Shown piece by piece: positions 26,502 to 36,224 of a stretch of DNA of 64,000 nt. Location: NCBI RefSeq assembly GCF_003725695.1, contig NZ_RJSE01000003.1, forward strand, positions 1-64,000, in the 5' to 3' direction. Source of the DNA: Nocardioides marmoriginsengisoli. GTDB lineage: Bacteria > Actinomycetota > Actinomycetes > Propionibacteriales > Nocardioidaceae. Numbering within the stretch: position 1 is the first letter of the stretch; each line of letters opens with the position of its first letter. A program made the translations under genes and the position numbers. Under the pieces are notes generated by a model. The model was given only the letters and a program-made list of their open reading frames with translations. It was not told the DNA's origin and made no database searches.

Positions 26502-27784
26502 TTCTTCCCTCCTCCGAGCAGCAGGCCGAGCAGTCCGCCGTTGCCGGTCGTGCCGGTCGAGCCGCTGGTGCTGGGCTTGGATCCCCCCAGGATCCCGTTC
26601 AGGAAGGTGCCGAGCGGGTTGTCCTTGTTCCCGTGCGGCGCCGGCCCGACACCAGGACAGAGCGGATTGGTCGGCATCAGCGAGCAGAGCTGGGTGAGCA
26701 GCGTCTTGTTGAGCCCTTCGCAGACCGGCGCGAGCGGCGTCGCCATGCAGATCTCGACCGGGCTGGGCAGGTTCGAGGTGTCCCCGACGCCACCGCTGCC
26801 GAGCAGCTTGGAGAGGTCGAAGTCGATCGCGAACAACGCGTTGGCGTAGTCGCCCTTGGCCAGGTCGGCCGCTTCCTTCGGGAACGGGAAGCTGGCCATC
26901 AGGCTGACCCCGCGCGGCAGCGAGTCGCCGGCGTCGGCGAGCTCGCGGAGCGAGGGAGCGAGGTGCCGCAGCGTGGCGATCACGTCCTCCTTGCTCGCCG
27001 CCAGCACCCGGGTGCCGACGACGCCGAGCTTGTCGAGCTCGACGAGCATCTTCATCAGCGCCTTGTGCTGCCCGTTGAGCACCCGCAGCGCCGGACCCAT
27101 CGCGTCGATGGCGGCGGCCACCGACCGGCTCTCCTTGTTGAGGGTCTTCGCGAGGTTGTCGACCGCCTCCAGGGCGGTCACGATCGAGGCCTTCTGGTCG
27201 TCCAGGGTGCTGACCAGCTTGGTGATGTTGGTCAACGCGCCGCGGGCCTGATCGGTGCGCCCGTCGAGCATCTTGTTGATCTCGATGCTGATCGTCCGCA
27301 GCTGCTGGACGCCGCCGCCGCTGAGCACGAAGGAGAGCGCGCCGAGGACCTCCTCGACCTCCGGGTTCCGGCCGGTCCGGTCCAGCGGGATGGTGTCGCC
27401 CTCGCTGAGCCGACCCTGGGCGCCGTCCTCGGGCGGGAGCAGGGCGACGTACTTCTCACCGAGCAGGCTGGTCTGACGGATGTCCGCGAACGTGTTCGCC
27501 GGCAGGTCCAGGTCCTTGCGGATCTGCAGGGTGACCTTCGCGTGCCAGCCGACCCGCTCGATCTCCGAGACCTGGCCGACCGGGACGTCGTCGACCATCA
27601 CCGCTGTCCGGGGCACCACGTTCAGCGCGTCGGTGAACTCCGCGGTCACGGTGATGGCGTCGTCCGGGTCCACCGCCTTGCCGCCGGGCAGCGGCAGGTC
27701 GTACGCGCCGTCGAACTTGCACGAGGAGACCACGAACGCGATCACCAGCAGGGCGATCGCCAGCAGCCCGGGGCGACGCTTCAT
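26498..27784 (-). CDS. mce4E: Mce4E, lipoprotein subunit
   Basis: A 428-residue Mce protein with a lipoprotein signal: basic MKRRPG, a hydrophobic run and the lipobox VVSSC with C22 as the lipidated residue. The Mce domain (about residues 40-120) has TSLLGEKYVALLPPEDG. The helical region follows, then a Gly-rich tail ending GGLLGLLLGGGKK. MceE is the usual lipoprotein of each Mce complex (LprN in M. tuberculosis mce4), probably holding the tube to a membrane. The start shares one base with the mce4D stop (TGATG). Confidence 0.88.
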   Translation of the reverse strand: MKRRPGLLAIALLVIAFVVSSCKFDGAYDLPLPGGKAVDPDDAITVTAEFTDALNVVPRTAVMVDDVPVGQVSEIERVGWHAKVTLQIRKDLDLPANTFADIRQTSLLGEKYVALLPPEDGAQGRLSEGDTIPLDRTGRNPEVEEVLGALSFVLSGGGVQQLRTISIEINKMLDGRTDQARGALTNITKLVSTLDDQKASIVTALEAVDNLAKTLNKESRSVAAAIDAMGPALRVLNGQHKALMKMLVELDKLGVVGTRVLAASKEDVIATLRHLAPSLRELADAGDSLPRGVSLMASFPFPKEAADLAKGDYANALFAIDFDLSKLLGSGGVGDTSNLPSPVEICMATPLAPVCEGLNKTLLTQLCSLMPTNPLCPGVGPAPHGNKDNPLGTFLNGILGGSKPSTSGSTGTTGNGGLLGLLLGGGKK

Positions 27785-28965
27785 CAGCTGCCTCCCAGGA
27801 TCGCGCGCTGGCCCGAGCCGGACTTCGCGCTCTTGCCGAGCTTGATGCCGGGGATCTGGATGCCGGCGGCGAGGTCGGAGCCGCGCTGGGCCAGCGGAGC
27901 CGTCAGTGCCTTGAGCACCTGGCAGGCCAGTCCCGGGTTCGGCACCCGCGAGTTCACCACGATGTCGCAGAGCACGTTGCCGAGGCTCTGCACGGTCGGG
28001 CCGAACTGGACCCGGGAGCCGATCGTGCCGGACTTGACGTCGTACGCCAGGGTCAGGTTGCCCAGGCCGAGCGGGGCCAGCTGCAGCGCCGTACCGAGCG
28101 AGTCGCGCTCCTTGGCGAGGGCACCCAGGACGGTGGTCAGGTCCCGGATGTTGCTGGTCAGCGCCGCCTTGTTGTTCTTCACGAAGCCGCGCACCGTGGT
28201 GACCACCCTCGACAGCGATGCCAGCGCGCGGGAGAGCTCGCCGCGCTCGCCGGCGAGCTGGGCCGAGACCCCGGAGAGGTCGCCGATGAACTGGGTGACC
28301 ACCGAGTCGTTGGCCGCCAGCGTCGAGGTCAGCTCGGAGAGCTGCCGGACCGAGCTGAACAGGGCGCCGCTGTTGTCCCCGAACGCCTGGACCGCCTTCG
28401 ACATGTTCAGCAGGGTGTCGTTGGCCAGCGCGCCCTGGCCGCGCAGCGCGTCCGCGCCGGAGGAGAGCAGCGCGCTGAGCGCGCCCTTCTTGTTGGCTCC
28501 GTTCGGGCCGAGGGCCGTGCTCAGGTCCGCGAGTCCGCGGTAGATCCGGTCGAGCTCGACCGGTGTCCCGGTGTCGGGCAGCGGGATGTCGGCGCCGTCC
28601 GCGAGCACCTTGCCCGAGGTGAAGGCCGGGCCGAGCTGGACGAACCGGTCGGCGACCAGGGTCGGCGTGATGATCGCGGCCTTGGCGTCGGCCGGGAGCT
28701 TGTACGCCGAGTCGTAGGTCATCTCGACCCGGACGCTCTCGCCCTCGGGGACGACCGCGTCCACGGTCCCGATCCGGACGCCCATCAGCCGGACCTCGGA
28801 GCCCGGGTAGATCGCCACCGCACGGGAGAAGTGCGCGGAGACGGTCCGGTCGCCGCCGCTCCCGCCGACGAACGTGACCAGGGTGGCGCCGACCAGGAGC
28901 AGCGCGACCACGATCGCGAGGGTCCGGCCGCTGAGCCGGTCCAGAAGGGCACTCATCCCGCTCAT
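27784..28965 (-). CDS. mce4D: Mce4D
   Basis: A 393-residue Mce protein: signal-anchor helix at residues ~15-37, Mce domain ~40-118 (IYPGSEVRLMGVRIGTVDAV and TLVADRFVQLGPA), then a long alpha-helical segment. There is no lipobox, in contrast to the MceD of the second locus. I use the ATG at 28965 because it overlaps the mce4C stop (ATGA); a second in-frame ATG at 28956 is possible. The conserved GPNGANKKGALSALL segment is typical of MceD proteins. Confidence 0.87.
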   Translation of the reverse strand: MSGMSALLDRLSGRTLAIVVALLLVGATLVTFVGGSGGDRTVSAHFSRAVAIYPGSEVRLMGVRIGTVDAVVPEGESVRVEMTYDSAYKLPADAKAAIITPTLVADRFVQLGPAFTSGKVLADGADIPLPDTGTPVELDRIYRGLADLSTALGPNGANKKGALSALLSSGADALRGQGALANDTLLNMSKAVQAFGDNSGALFSSVRQLSELTSTLAANDSVVTQFIGDLSGVSAQLAGERGELSRALASLSRVVTTVRGFVKNNKAALTSNIRDLTTVLGALAKERDSLGTALQLAPLGLGNLTLAYDVKSGTIGSRVQFGPTVQSLGNVLCDIVVNSRVPNPGLACQVLKALTAPLAQRGSDLAAGIQIPGIKLGKSAKSGSGQRAILGGS

Positions 28966-29945
28966 CCCCCCTTCCGGGTGCCGGGCAGGAACTCGCCGGT
29001 GGCCAGACCGACCAGGTTCGGCACGTAGGCGTCGAACCAGGGCCCGGTGCCGATCACGTTGATCAGGATCGAGGCGTACGGACCGAGGTTGTGGATCGTC
29101 GCCTGCAGCGACTTCTCACGCATGCGCAGCAGGCCGACGACCTGCTGCAGGTCGGCCAGCACCGGGCCGATCTGCTTCTCGTTGTCGCGGACGATGCCGG
29201 TCAGCGAGGCGGAGAGCTTGGACGCGTTGACCAGCAGGGTGTGGATCGCCTCCTTGCGGTTCCGGAGCTCCTGGAAGACCTGGTCGCCCTGCTTCATCAA
29301 GGTGACCAGGTCGCCGCGTCGGTCGGCGAGCAGCTTGGTGACCCGGTCGGCGCGCTGGAGCAGCCCGGCGAGGTCGTCGTCCCGCTCGGCGATCGCCCGG
29401 GACAGCCGGGAGATGCCGGTGAACGAGTCGTGGACCTGCGGCGCGGCCGCGTCGATCGTCCCCGACAGCGTGGTCAGCGCCTCGGCCAGCTGGTCGGTGT
29501 CGATCTTCTCGGTGGTCGTGGTCAGCTGGCTCAGCGTGCTGACGATGTCGTACGACGCACGGGTGCGACTCAGCGGGATGGTGCCGCCGTCGGCCAGCTT
29601 GCCGGGGCCGGCCGGGGTGAGGTTCAGGTACTTGCTGCCGAGCAGGTTCAGCACCTCGACCGAGGCCTTGGTCTCGGTGCCGAACGAGGCGTCGTGGACG
29701 TCGAAGTTGACCCGGACGTGGTCCTTGCGGATGTCGATGCTCTTGACGCGGCCGACCCGGACGCCGGCGATCTGCACCATGTCACCGCGGGCGAGGCCGG
29801 AGGCGTCGGTGAAGTCGGCGTGGTAGCCGGTGCCGCGGAAGCCGGGGAACTTCTGCAGGTTGAAGGCGGCCGCCATCACCACCAGCAGCACGATCAGCGA
29901 GATCGAGCCCAGGCGCATGATGGACGCGTTGGTGTGCCGGGCCAT
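28962..29945 (-). CDS. mce4C: Mce4C
   Basis: A 327-residue Mce protein, short at its C-terminus compared with the other subunits. One membrane helix at residues ~12-30, Mce domain ~38-112 (GLARGDMVQIAGVRVGRVKSI), then a helical region ending at GTGPWFDAYVPNL. The ATG at 29945 shares one base with the mce4B stop (TGATG), which decides the start over an in-frame extension to 29954. It lacks the Pro-rich tail often found on MceC proteins. Confidence 0.86.
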   Translation of the reverse strand: MARHTNASIMRLGSISLIVLLVVMAAAFNLQKFPGFRGTGYHADFTDASGLARGDMVQIAGVRVGRVKSIDIRKDHVRVNFDVHDASFGTETKASVEVLNLLGSKYLNLTPAGPGKLADGGTIPLSRTRASYDIVSTLSQLTTTTEKIDTDQLAEALTTLSGTIDAAAPQVHDSFTGISRLSRAIAERDDDLAGLLQRADRVTKLLADRRGDLVTLMKQGDQVFQELRNRKEAIHTLLVNASKLSASLTGIVRDNEKQIGPVLADLQQVVGLLRMREKSLQATIHNLGPYASILINVIGTGPWFDAYVPNLVGLATGEFLPGTRKGG

Positions 29946-31042
29946 CAGGAGCACCTGTCCGCGGTGCTGTGGAACTCGAGCGCCTTGCTCAGCGACTTCT
30001 CCAGCTGCTTGATCAACGGCCCGGTCAGGTCCGGGATGCCCAGGGTGGAGAGGTCGATCTTCGGCAGGATGATCTTGCCGGTGAAGTCGCAGAGGTAGTA
30101 GTTGTACCAGGACCCGTAGGTGCCGATCCGGGCCTGCTTGCGGAACAGCTCCGGGAGCCGGTCGAGCGCCTCGTTGAGGATCGCCTGGTTCTTCGGCCGG
30201 GCCAGGATGTTCGCCACCCGGCCGAGCTGCTTGATGTCCTCGCGGAGCAGCGGGCGACCGCGGGTGAGCAGGTCGGAGAGCTGCCCGGTCAGCGCGCTCA
30301 CATTCGTCAGCGAGGTGCCGATCAGCTTGCGGTCCACCGACAGGTTGCCGAGCCAGTCCTTGAGCTGGACGACCAGGTCGTCGAGCTGCTGGTGGTGGTC
30401 GTCGACCGTCTTCAGCATCGTGGACAGGTTGGTGATGACGTCACCGATCAGCTCGTCGCGATCGGCGAGGGTGTTGGTCAGCGAGGCCGTCCGCGACAGC
30501 AGCTCCGCGATGGTGCCGCCCTCGCCCTGGAGCACCTTGACCAGGTTCAGCGACAGCTCGTTGATCTGGTCCGGGTCCAGCGCCTGGAAGAGCGGCTGGA
30601 ACCCGTTGAAGAGCGCGGTCAGGTCGAGGGCCGGCGTGGTCTGCGCCATCGGGATGGTGCCGTCCTCCTTCAACGAGGGCGCACCCGGGGCGCCCTGGGA
30701 GATCGACATGTACCGGTCCCCCACCAGGTTCAGGAAACGGATGTCCGCCTTGCTGGCGGTCGTCAGCGGCACGTCGCTCTTGACGTCGAAGGTGACCAGC
30801 GCGTTGTTCTTGTCGTAGATCTTCACGTCCTTGACCGAGCCCACCGTCAGGCCGGCGATCCGGACGTCGTCGCCCTTGGAGATCAGGCTCGCGCTGCTGA
30901 ACAGGGCCTTGTACTCGGTGGTCGACCCGAAGCCGAAGTTGCCCATGATCATCGCGAGCACCGTGGTCACCACCAGCGAGCAGGCGGTGAAGATGCCGAG
31001 CTTGACGGCGGCCACCGTGGTCGCGGTGTTGCGCGTCCCCAT
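29945..31042 (-). CDS. mce4B: Mce4B
   Basis: A 365-residue Mce protein with a membrane helix at residues ~12-33, Mce domain ~43-118 (SKGDDVRIAGLTVGSVKDV and NLVGDRYMSISQG) and the MceB-typical segment TTPALDLTALFNGFQPLFQAL before a helical region. A C-terminal SWYNYYLCDFTG segment is also a mark of MceB proteins. The start at 31042 is fixed by TGATG overlap with mce4A; upstream in-frame sequence belongs to mce4A. Confidence 0.88.
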   Translation of the reverse strand: MGTRNTATTVAAVKLGIFTACSLVVTTVLAMIMGNFGFGSTTEYKALFSSASLISKGDDVRIAGLTVGSVKDVKIYDKNNALVTFDVKSDVPLTTASKADIRFLNLVGDRYMSISQGAPGAPSLKEDGTIPMAQTTPALDLTALFNGFQPLFQALDPDQINELSLNLVKVLQGEGGTIAELLSRTASLTNTLADRDELIGDVITNLSTMLKTVDDHHQQLDDLVVQLKDWLGNLSVDRKLIGTSLTNVSALTGQLSDLLTRGRPLLREDIKQLGRVANILARPKNQAILNEALDRLPELFRKQARIGTYGSWYNYYLCDFTGKIILPKIDLSTLGIPDLTGPLIKQLEKSLSKALEFHSTADRCS

Positions 31043-32169
31043 CAGTGCCTCCCCGGCTCGTCGAGGTCGCTGCCGTCGGGCAGCGGCACGTACGGCGCCG
31101 GGACCTGCGGGTTCGGCAGGCCGAGGCACCAGGGGCCGTGCCCGGTGGCGGCGTACTCGGGGCGGTCCTTGGCGGTGTACGCCGGGCGCTGGACGGCGTC
31201 GAACGACATCTTCTGGCGGACCCGGTTGCCCTTGAAGATCTTGCCGAGCCGGTCGGTGTACTTGTCGATGCCCTGGAGCAGGCAGGTGTACTCCGGCGAG
31301 TAGGTGTCCAGCAGCGCCATCAGCGGACGGGCCAGCCGGGACTCACGGACGATCGCGTCCTCGTTGGTGGTGAGGATCCCGGTGGTGGTGATCGACAGGC
31401 TGGTGGTCGCCTGGATGAACGAGGAGAGGTCGTCGACCTTCTCGGTCACCGTGTGCGCGGTGACGGTGGCGTTCTTGAGCAGCCGGACCAGGTCCGGGGC
31501 CGCCAGCGAGTACGTCCGGCTGACACTGGCGAGCAGCTTCAGGTCCTTCTCCACCGTCGGCAGCTGGACGTTCACCGCACCGAGGTAGGAGTCCAGGTCG
31601 GAGATCGTCTGGCCGAGCTTCTCGCCGCGGCCGGCGAGCGCGGTCGAGAGTGCGTAGAGGGTCGTGTTCAGGTCAGCCGGGCGGATCGAGCGCAGCAGCG
31701 GGAAGAGCGTCGCGAGGACCTGCTGGAGCTCGACGTTGGTGGTCACCCGCGAGGACGGGATCACGTCGCCGTCGTCCAGCGCGGTCGACGACGGGGCCTC
31801 GGGGTCGACGAGGGCGACGTACTTCTGCCCGAACAGCGTGGTCGGCCGGATCTCGACGCTGACGTTGTCCGGGATCTTCTTGGCGGCGTCCGGCTGCAGC
31901 GCGATCTTGATCGAGGCCTGCTCGCCGTCCTGGCTGACTCCGCGGATCTGACCGACCTCGACCCCGTGCAGCCGGACCGCCCCGAACTTCGGGAGCTGCA
32001 GTCCGGCCCGGTCCGCCTTGATCGTCACCATCGTCGCCGGCGTGAACGCCTTCTGGTAGATCGCGATCGACAGCCCGATCAGCAGCGCGAGGATCACCAG
32101 GTACGCGATCCCGGCGACGAAGAGGCGCCGGTGCTCGCTCTTGGTGTCGTGCACGATGTTCATCAGCAT
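31042..32169 (-). CDS. mce4A: Mce4A
   Basis: A 375-residue Mce protein with a membrane helix at residues ~17-37 and Mce domain ~47-125 (FGAVRLHGVEVGQIRGVS, TTLFGQKYVALVDP). The helical part and the C-terminal CLLQGIDKYTDRL and GPWCLGLPNP segments are typical of MceA. The ribosome site decides the start: GGGAGGTGG ends nine bases before the ATG at 32169, while the in-frame GTG at 32181 would overlap that same site. In mycobacteria Mce4A is needed for cholesterol import. Confidence 0.88.
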   Translation of the reverse strand: MLMNIVHDTKSEHRRLFVAGIAYLVILALLIGLSIAIYQKAFTPATMVTIKADRAGLQLPKFGAVRLHGVEVGQIRGVSQDGEQASIKIALQPDAAKKIPDNVSVEIRPTTLFGQKYVALVDPEAPSSTALDDGDVIPSSRVTTNVELQQVLATLFPLLRSIRPADLNTTLYALSTALAGRGEKLGQTISDLDSYLGAVNVQLPTVEKDLKLLASVSRTYSLAAPDLVRLLKNATVTAHTVTEKVDDLSSFIQATTSLSITTTGILTTNEDAIVRESRLARPLMALLDTYSPEYTCLLQGIDKYTDRLGKIFKGNRVRQKMSFDAVQRPAYTAKDRPEYAATGHGPWCLGLPNPQVPAPYVPLPDGSDLDEPGRH

Positions 32170-32173
32170 GGGA

Positions 32174-33028
32174 TCAGCCACCTCCCGTGATCTGCACGGT
32201 GGTGGTGGAGCCCCAGATCGCGAAGCTCATGAAGAAGTCGGCGATCACGACGGTGACGATCGAGGTACGGATCGCCCGGCCGACCGCCATCCCGACACCG
32301 GCCGGTCCGCCCGACGCCGTGTAGCCGTAGTAGCAGTGGATCAGGATGATCGCGATCGCCAGCACGATCAGCTTCAGGAAGGACTTGAGGATGTCCTCGG
32401 GAGGCAGGAACTGGATGAAGTAGTGGTCATAGGTTCCCGCCGACTGCTTGTAGATCAGGGTCGTGATCAGCCTCGGCGAGAGGTACGACGCGCAGAGGGC
32501 GACGATGTAGAGCGGGATCACCGCGATGAACGCCGCGATCATCCGGGTCGTCACGAGGAACGGCAGCGACGGGATCCCCATCACCTCGAGCGCGTCGATC
32601 TCCTCGGAGATCCGCATCGCGCCGAGCCGTGCCGTGTAGCCGCAGCCGACGGTCGCGGCGAGCGCGATCGAGGCGACCAGCGGCGCCACCTCGCGGGTGT
32701 TGAAGTACGCGGAGATGAAGGCGGTGAACTTGGCGACGCCGAGCTGGCTCAGCGACGCGTAGCCCTGGATGCCTACCTCGGTCCCCGCGAAGAACGCCAG
32801 GAACGCGATCACGCCCGCCGAGCCGGCGATCAGCGCGAGGCCCCCGGCGCCGAACGCGACCTCGGCCAGGGTGCTGCCGATCTCGCGCTTGTAGCGGGAG
32901 ATCGCGCGGGGCGTCCAGGCGAGCGCCTTGACGTAGAAGAGCAGCTGGTCGCCGCGTTCCTCGATCCGGTTGCGCTGCTCCTTGAGGAGCGCGCTCCCGA
33001 CCTGGGTGAGCTGGGACACCGTCGTCAC
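32174..33028 (-). CDS. yrbE4B: YrbE4B, Mce4 permease subunit
   Basis: A 284-residue integral membrane protein of the MlaE/YrbE family, about six hydrophobic segments. The family motif LGAMRISEEIDALEVMGI (cytosolic coupling helix that meets the ATPase) is present, and the C-terminal SGGPAGVGMAVGRAIR segment is conserved. It forms the ABC-type permease pair with YrbE4A. GTG at 33028 overlaps the yrbE4A stop (GTGA). Confidence 0.92.
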   Translation of the reverse strand: MTTVSQLTQVGSALLKEQRNRIEERGDQLLFYVKALAWTPRAISRYKREIGSTLAEVAFGAGGLALIAGSAGVIAFLAFFAGTEVGIQGYASLSQLGVAKFTAFISAYFNTREVAPLVASIALAATVGCGYTARLGAMRISEEIDALEVMGIPSLPFLVTTRMIAAFIAVIPLYIVALCASYLSPRLITTLIYKQSAGTYDHYFIQFLPPEDILKSFLKLIVLAIAIILIHCYYGYTASGGPAGVGMAVGRAIRTSIVTVVIADFFMSFAIWGSTTTVQITGGG

Positions 33029-33798
33029 ATCCCGCTCTGGGGGACGACTTGGAAGTAGATGGCGGTGATGATCGCGTTCAGGAAGAACAGCACCATGAAA
33101 GCGATGATCACCGACTCGTTCACCGCCCGGCCGACGCCGCTGGGGCCGCCCCCGGCGTTCAGGCCCTTGTACGAGCCCACGATCGCAGCGAGGTAGCCGA
33201 ACAGCAGCGCCTTGATCATCGCGACCCAGAGGTCGGTGATCGAGGCGAGCGCGGTGAACGAGGCGAGGAACGCGCCGGCGGAGCCGCCCTGGACGATCAC
33301 CGTGAAGAAGTAGCCGCCCCCGATCCCGGCCGCGATCACGATCCCGTTGATCATCAGCGCGACGAAGACGGTGGCGAGGACGCGGGGCACGACGAGGCGC
33401 TCGATCGGGTCGACGCCGAGGACCTCCATCGCGTCGATCTCCTCGCGGATCTTCCGCGCGCCGAGGTCGGAGCAGATCGCCGACCCGGCCGCCCCCGCGA
33501 TGATCAGCGCCGCGGCGATCGGTGCCGCCTCACGGACGACGGCGAGGACCGCGCTGGCGCCCGCGAACGACTGCGCCCCGAGCTGGCCGGTCAGGCCGCC
33601 CACCTGGAGCGAGATCACCGCGCCGAACGGGATCGAGATCAGGATCGTCGGGAACAGCGTGACGCTGGTGATGAACCAGGCCTGCTCGATGAACTCGCGG
33701 AGCTGGAACCTGCTCGTGAAGACGGCCTTGGTGACGTCGACGACCATGGCAGCGATCTCACCGGGGCCACGCACCATCGAGGCAACCGAAATCGCCAC
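33025..33798 (-). CDS. yrbE4A: YrbE4A, Mce4 permease subunit
   Basis: A 257-residue MlaE-family permease and first gene of the mce4 operon. The coupling-helix motif LGARKIREEIDAMEVLGVDP is clear, and the C-terminus is FLNAIITAIYFQVVP. The GTG start at 33798 has a strong ribosome site, GGGGAGGTGA, ending two to three bases before GC-GTG. A near-KstR operator lies about 50 bases upstream, which with the following mce/mam order identifies this locus as the sterol importer. No ATPase gene is in the operon. Confidence 0.92.
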   Translation of the reverse strand: MAISVASMVRGPGEIAAMVVDVTKAVFTSRFQLREFIEQAWFITSVTLFPTILISIPFGAVISLQVGGLTGQLGAQSFAGASAVLAVVREAAPIAAALIIAGAAGSAICSDLGARKIREEIDAMEVLGVDPIERLVVPRVLATVFVALMINGIVIAAGIGGGYFFTVIVQGGSAGAFLASFTALASITDLWVAMIKALLFGYLAAIVGSYKGLNAGGGPSGVGRAVNESVIIAFMVLFFLNAIITAIYFQVVPQSGM

Positions 33799-33846
33799 GC
33801 GTCACCTCCCCTGGACCCGTCGACCTGCAGGCACGAGAACCAAACC

Positions 33847-33860
33847 TAGAACCTGTTCTC
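33847..33860. promoter_or_regulatory. KstR-like operator before the mce4 operon, one mismatch
   Basis: TAGAACCTGTTCTC matches TnnAACnnGTTnnA except for the last base and is itself nearly palindromic (GAACCTGTTC). It is in the 221-base gap between uvrB and yrbE4A. I saw no terminator or other element in the rest of that gap. Confidence 0.75.
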
Positions 33861-34019
33861 ATTTCAGGCAACTCCCCGCCTGTACGAAATCAACGAGAAT
33901 GTCCTGGATTGGTCACGCCCGAACCGTAGACGAGTTCAGTTCTGTCCGCCGGTTGATGAGGATTTGCCCTTGGTCTCGGCTTTCGAGGGCTTTGCGGAGA
34001 TTCACCCCACGGGCGACGC

Positions 34020-36146
34020 CTATTTCGTCGCTTCCATCATTTGGCGCAGTTCCTTCTTGAGCTCCTGGACCTCGTCCCGGATCCTCGCCGCCACCTCGAA
34101 CTGCAGCTCCGCCGCCGCGGCGTGCATCTGCTCGGTGAGCTGTTGGACCAGCTCGGCCAGGTCGCTGGACGGCAGCCCGGCCAGGTCCGGCATCAGCTGG
34201 CGGTCGGCGTTGAGCTTCGACAACCCGGGCACCGGCGCCTTCTTGCTCTTGTCCCCGCGCGCCCCAGTCCCCTGCCAGGTGGCCAGCAGCTCCTCGGTGT
34301 TCTCGTCCTCGCGGGCGAGCATCTCGGTGATGTCGGCGATCTTCTTGCGCAGCGGGGTCGGGTCGATGCCGTGCTCGGTGTTGTAGGCGACCTGGATCGC
34401 GCGGCGACGGTTGGTCTCGTCGATCGCCTTCTCCATGGAGGGCGTGATCTTGTCGGCGTACATGAAGACTTGGCCGGACACGTTGCGAGCGGCTCGCCCG
34501 ATGGTCTGGATCAGTGACTTGTCGGAGCGCAGGAAGCCCTCCTTGTCGGCGTCCAGGATCGCGACCAGCGAGACCTCCGGCAGGTCGAGACCTTCACGGA
34601 GCAGGTTGATCCCGACGAGGACGTCGTACAGGCCGAGGCGGAGGTCGCGGAGCAGCTCGATCCGCTTGAGGGTGTCCACCTCGGAGTGCAGGTACCGGGT
34701 CCGGATGCCGTTCTCGAGCAGGTAGTCGGTGAGGTCCTCGGACATCTTCTTGGTCAGCGTGGTGACCAGCACCCGCTCCTGCTTCTCGGTGCGCTGGTTG
34801 ATCTCGCTGATCAGGTCGTCGATCTGCCCCTTGGTCGGCTTGATGATCACCTCGGGGTCGATCAGCCCGGTCGGGCGGATGATCTGCTGGACCGCGTTCT
34901 CGACCCCGCCGCCCTTGGCCAGCTCGTAGTCCCCCGGGGTCGCCGAGAGGTAGATGGTCTGGCCGATCCGGTCCAGGAACTCCTCCCAGCGCAGCGGCCG
35001 GTTGTCCATCGCGCTCGGCAGCCGGAAGCCGTGGTCGACGAGGTTGCGCTTGCGGGACATGTCGCCCTCGTACATCCCCCCGATCTGCGGGACCGCGACG
35101 TGCGACTCGTCGACGACCAGGACGAAGTCCTCCGGGAAGTAGTCGAGCAGGCAGTTCGGCGCGCTCCCCCGCTGCCGGCCGTCGATGTGCATCGAGTAGT
35201 TCTCGATCCCCGAGCAGGACCCGACCTGGCGCATCATCTCCACGTCGTACGACGTCCGCATCCGCAGCCGCTGCGCCTCCAGCAGCTTGCCCTGGCGCTC
35301 GAAGACCGAGAGCTGCTCCTCGAGCTCGGCCTCGATCCCCTTGATCGCCCGTTCCATCCGCTCCGGACCGGCGACGTAGTGCGTCGCCGGGAAGATGTAG
35401 AGCTCCTTGTCATCGGTGATCACCTCGCCGGTGACCGGGTGCAGCGTCATCAGCCGCTCGATCTCGTCGCCGAAGAACTCGATCCGGACCGCGTGCTCCT
35501 CGTAGACCGGGAAGACCTCCAGGGTGTCGCCGCGGACCCGGAAGGTGCCGCGGGTGAACGCCAGGTCGTTGCGGGTGTACTGGATCTCGACGAGGCGGCG
35601 CAGCACGCTGTCCCGGTCGTGCTCCTGGCCGACCCGGAGCCGCAGCATCCGGTCGACGTACTCCTGCGGCGTCCCGAGGCCGTAGATGCAGGAGACCGTC
35701 GAGACCACGATCACGTCGCGGCGGGTCAGCAGCGAGTTGGTGGCCGAGTGCCGCAGCCGCTCGACCTCCTCGTTGATCGAGGAGTCCTTCTCGATGTAGG
35801 TGTCGGTCTGCGGGACGTACGCCTCGGGTTGGTAGTAGTCGTAGTACGAGACGAAGTACTCGACGGCGTTCTCCGGCATCAGCTGGCGCAGCTCGGTCGC
35901 GAACTGGGCCGCGAGGGTCTTGTTGGGCTGCATCACCAGCATCGGCCGCTGGAGCTTCTCCGCCACCCAGGCGATCGACGCGGTCTTCCCGGTGCCGGTG
36001 GCGCCGAGCAGGACCACGTCCTTGATGCCGCCGGAGATCCGGGTGTCGATCTCGGCGATCGCGGCCGGCTGGTCGCCGGCGGGCTCGTACTCGGAGATGA
36101 CCTGGAACGGCGCGACACGGCGCTCGAGATCGGTGACGGGACGCAT
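34020..36146 (-). CDS. uvrB: Excinuclease ABC subunit UvrB
   Basis: A 708-residue DNA-repair helicase-like ATPase. Walker A is [10 protein letters not shown] near residue 50; the beta-hairpin region has [18 protein letters not shown]; helicase motifs include VVDESH and [11 protein letters not shown]; the C-terminal UVR domain (about residues 660-700) has [15 protein letters not shown] for binding UvrC. UvrB verifies damage handed over by UvrA and recruits UvrC. The ATG at 36146 is preceded by TAGGCT six bases upstream. A full-length housekeeping gene, unrelated to the mce genes beside it. Confidence 0.97.
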   Translation of the reverse strand: MRPVTDLERRVAPFQVISEYEPAGDQPAAIAEIDTRISGGIKDVVLLGATGTGKTASIAWVAEKLQRPMLVMQPNKTLAAQFATELRQLMPENAVEYFVSYYDYYQPEAYVPQTDTYIEKDSSINEEVERLRHSATNSLLTRRDVIVVSTVSCIYGLGTPQEYVDRMLRLRVGQEHDRDSVLRRLVEIQYTRNDLAFTRGTFRVRGDTLEVFPVYEEHAVRIEFFGDEIERLMTLHPVTGEVITDDKELYIFPATHYVAGPERMERAIKGIEAELEEQLSVFERQGKLLEAQRLRMRTSYDVEMMRQVGSCSGIENYSMHIDGRQRGSAPNCLLDYFPEDFVLVVDESHVAVPQIGGMYEGDMSRKRNLVDHGFRLPSAMDNRPLRWEEFLDRIGQTIYLSATPGDYELAKGGGVENAVQQIIRPTGLIDPEVIIKPTKGQIDDLISEINQRTEKQERVLVTTLTKKMSEDLTDYLLENGIRTRYLHSEVDTLKRIELLRDLRLGLYDVLVGINLLREGLDLPEVSLVAILDADKEGFLRSDKSLIQTIGRAARNVSGQVFMYADKITPSMEKAIDETNRRRAIQVAYNTEHGIDPTPLRKKIADITEMLAREDENTEELLATWQGTGARGDKSKKAPVPGLSKLNADRQLMPDLAGLPSSDLAELVQQLTEQMHAAAAELQFEVAARIRDEVQELKKELRQMMEATK

Positions 36147-36152
36147 GTCTGG

Positions 36153-36158
36153 AGCCTA
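36153..36158 (-). promoter_or_regulatory. Putative -10 element of uvrB
   Basis: On the minus strand TAGGCT is followed by six bases and the ATG at 36146, a leaderless-type promoter. Confidence 0.45.
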
Positions 36159-36184
36159 CGACTCCACACCGACAATCCCTCGCG

Positions 36185-36211
36185 CCGGACGTCGAGCCTG
36201 TCGAGACGCAG
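36185..36211. repeat. Dispersed intergenic repeat, copy 1
   Basis: A 27-base element containing GTCGAGCCTGTCGAGAC, between uvrB and the SIMPL gene. The same 27 bases recur at 39613-39639 and, with one change, at 39660-39684. The core is partly self-complementary (GTC-GA ... TC-GAC). Confidence 0.7.
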
Positions 36212-36212
36212 G

Positions 36213-36218
36213 TAGGTT
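36213..36218 (+). promoter_or_regulatory. Putative -10 element before the SIMPL gene
   Basis: TAGGTT is followed by six bases and the ATG at 36225; the repeat copy lies directly upstream. Confidence 0.45.
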
Positions 36219-36224
36219 CTCCGT